DNA of 40,117 bases, taken from Candidatus Avelusimicrobium excrementipullorum (GTDB taxonomy: Bacteria > Elusimicrobiota > Elusimicrobia > Elusimicrobiales > Elusimicrobiaceae). A program made the translations under genes and the position numbers. Below are positions 39,143-40,117 of this stretch, in pieces. Where the stretch lies: positions 1 to 40,117 of the forward strand of contig DWVB01000090.1 in the NCBI GenBank assembly GCA_019120455.1. Direction: 5' to 3'. Position 1 is the stretch's first letter. Each line of letters opens with the position of its first letter. The notes under the pieces are model-generated. The model ran no database searches. It was given only the letters and a program-made list of their open reading frames with translations, and was not told where the DNA came from.

Positions 39143-40117
39143 ATGAAAACCGTATTTTTTGATGTAGACAAAATTACCCGCGATTACCTGGAAAAACAGC
39201 AAATCTGCACGGGGGACACCGTCTTGCTGCCCGAAAGCATGGAAAATATTTCACAGCAGCAATATGAACAAATTAAAGACGCGGAAATTATTTCCGTCTT
39301 TGTGCATACTGCGTTGAAAATGAACAAAGACTCTTTGGACCGCTACCCCAAACTCAAACTCATTGCCACACGTTCCACAGGCTTTGACCATATTGATTTA
39401 AATTATTGTAAAGAACGCGGCATAGAAGTGGTGAACGTGCCCAAATACGGCGAAGCCACCGTGGCGGAATTTACCTTCGGCGCGTTGCTGGCGCTGGCGC
39501 GGCATATTATTCAGGCGCGCACGGACATGAAAAACAATTTCGTACGCATGAATGAATACATCGGCTTTGACCTCTACGGCCACACCATCGGTATTATCGG
39601 CACGGGAGCCATCGGCCGCCACGTGGCCAAACTGGCGCGCGGCTTTGGCATGGACGTGCTGGCCTATGACCTCTACCCCAATGAGGAGTTCCAGCGCATT
39701 TACAATATCCATTATGTCGGGCTGGACGAGCTGTACGCCAAATCCGACGTGATTACCCTGCATGCGCCTGCCACCAAAGAAAACTACCATCTGCTTAACG
39801 ACGAAGCATTCAAAAAAATGAAAGACGGCGTCATTATTTTAAACACCGCCCGCGGCAGCCTGGTGGACCCCGAAGCCCTTTACCGCGCGCTGACCCACGG
39901 CAAAGTGAAAGGGGCCGCGTTGGACGTACTGGAAAACGAAGATTTTATTATTCATGACGATATTATTTTAAAATCGCAGGACATTCCCATAGACTACGCC
40001 ATGAACACCATTATCAACGCACGTTTAATGCAAATGAAAAACGTGCTGATTACGCCGCATATTGCGTTTAACTCCGTGGACGCCGTACACCGCATTTTGC
40101 ACACCACGCTGGAAAAC
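39143..40117 (+). CDS. D-2-hydroxyacid dehydrogenase (D-lactate dehydrogenase-like), 3' end outside window
   Basis: An open frame of 325 codons runs off the window end. The protein begins MKTVFFDVDKITRDYLEKQ; the Rossmann motif is GIIGTGAIGRHVAKLARGFG (about 151-170), followed by Asp in AYDLYP that selects NAD. Catalytic residues are Arg in NTARGSLVD (near 235), Glu in VLENEDF and His in TPHIAFNS (near 307). The inserted segment after VLENEDF (HDDIILKSQDIPIDY) resembles D-lactate dehydrogenases rather than phosphoglycerate dehydrogenases. It probably interconverts pyruvate and D-lactate for NADH recycling. ATG 39143 follows AAGGGGG. Confidence 0.9.
   Translation, partial: MKTVFFDVDKITRDYLEKQQICTGDTVLLPESMENISQQQYEQIKDAEIISVFVHTALKMNKDSLDRYPKLKLIATRSTGFDHIDLNYCKERGIEVVNVPKYGEATVAEFTFGALLALARHIIQARTDMKNNFVRMNEYIGFDLYGHTIGIIGTGAIGRHVAKLARGFGMDVLAYDLYPNEEFQRIYNIHYVGLDELYAKSDVITLHAPATKENYHLLNDEAFKKMKDGVIILNTARGSLVDPEALYRALTHGKVKGAALDVLENEDFIIHDDIILKSQDIPIDYAMNTIINARLMQMKNVLITPHIAFNSVDAVHRILHTTLEN

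Overview
The window looks like chromosomal DNA of a Gram-negative, probably host- or gut-associated bacterium. It encodes a tripartite RND efflux system with a lipoprotein outer-membrane factor, a classical autotransporter and several signal-peptide-bearing hydrolases. Base composition is GC-rich (mid-50s % by eye), with one sharply AT-rich island. A choloylglycine-hydrolase-family enzyme, a FatA-like acyl-ACP thioesterase and the archaeal-length PurA suggest an anaerobic gut lineage. My best guess is something near Elusimicrobiota, but this is a low-confidence inference and cannot be proven from the window.

Layout: (1) 1-4.3 kb: two tandem MntP-type manganese exporters on the minus strand, divergent from an sdaA-nitroreductase operon, then a secreted subtilisin-like protease. 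(2) 4.5-6.7 kb: a membrane dCache-GGDEF-EAL protein in which both cyclic-di-GMP domains are degenerate. (3) 6.9-8.8 kb: tRNA-His followed by an AT-rich accessory island with a GIY-YIG nuclease, an unrecognised partner gene and an HTH protein. (4) 8.9-12.9 kb: a LysR regulator, a flavodoxin-type reductase behind a MerR-style 19-bp-spacer promoter, a periplasmic choloylglycine hydrolase/penicillin acylase and a secreted zinc metallopeptidase. (5) 13-16.3 kb: class Ia ribonucleotide reductase nrdAB. (6) 16.3-22.1 kb, minus strand: an unknown protein in operon with a second dCache-GGDEF-EAL protein whose EAL domain looks active, then a repeat-rich autotransporter. (7) 22.2-29.7 kb: deoB, a copper ATPase with an embedded CopZ-like reading frame, an acyl-ACP thioesterase, a GNAT enzyme, a CNNM/CBS membrane protein and a HAD hydrolase. 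(8) 29.8-32.2 kb: a purB-purA operon. (9) 32.3-38.3 kb: a complete adaptor-RND-OMF efflux operon with a TetR-type palindrome at its promoter. (10) 38.5-40.1 kb: a hexapeptide acetyltransferase and a D-2-hydroxyacid dehydrogenase that runs off the window.

Two themes cut across the region. First, many promoters carry an extended -10 of the form TGCTAnAnT, and several lie only 5-9 nt upstream of a start codon that lacks a Shine-Dalgarno sequence, implying leaderless mRNAs. Other genes in the same window have strong GGAGG sites, so two modes of initiation appear to coexist. Second, intrinsic terminators are abundant and tight, so most transcription units can be delimited directly. The most interesting items are the internal CopZ-like start within copA, the AT-rich GIY-YIG island, the leaderless promoter set, and a 13-bp motif shared by two minus-strand promoter regions.
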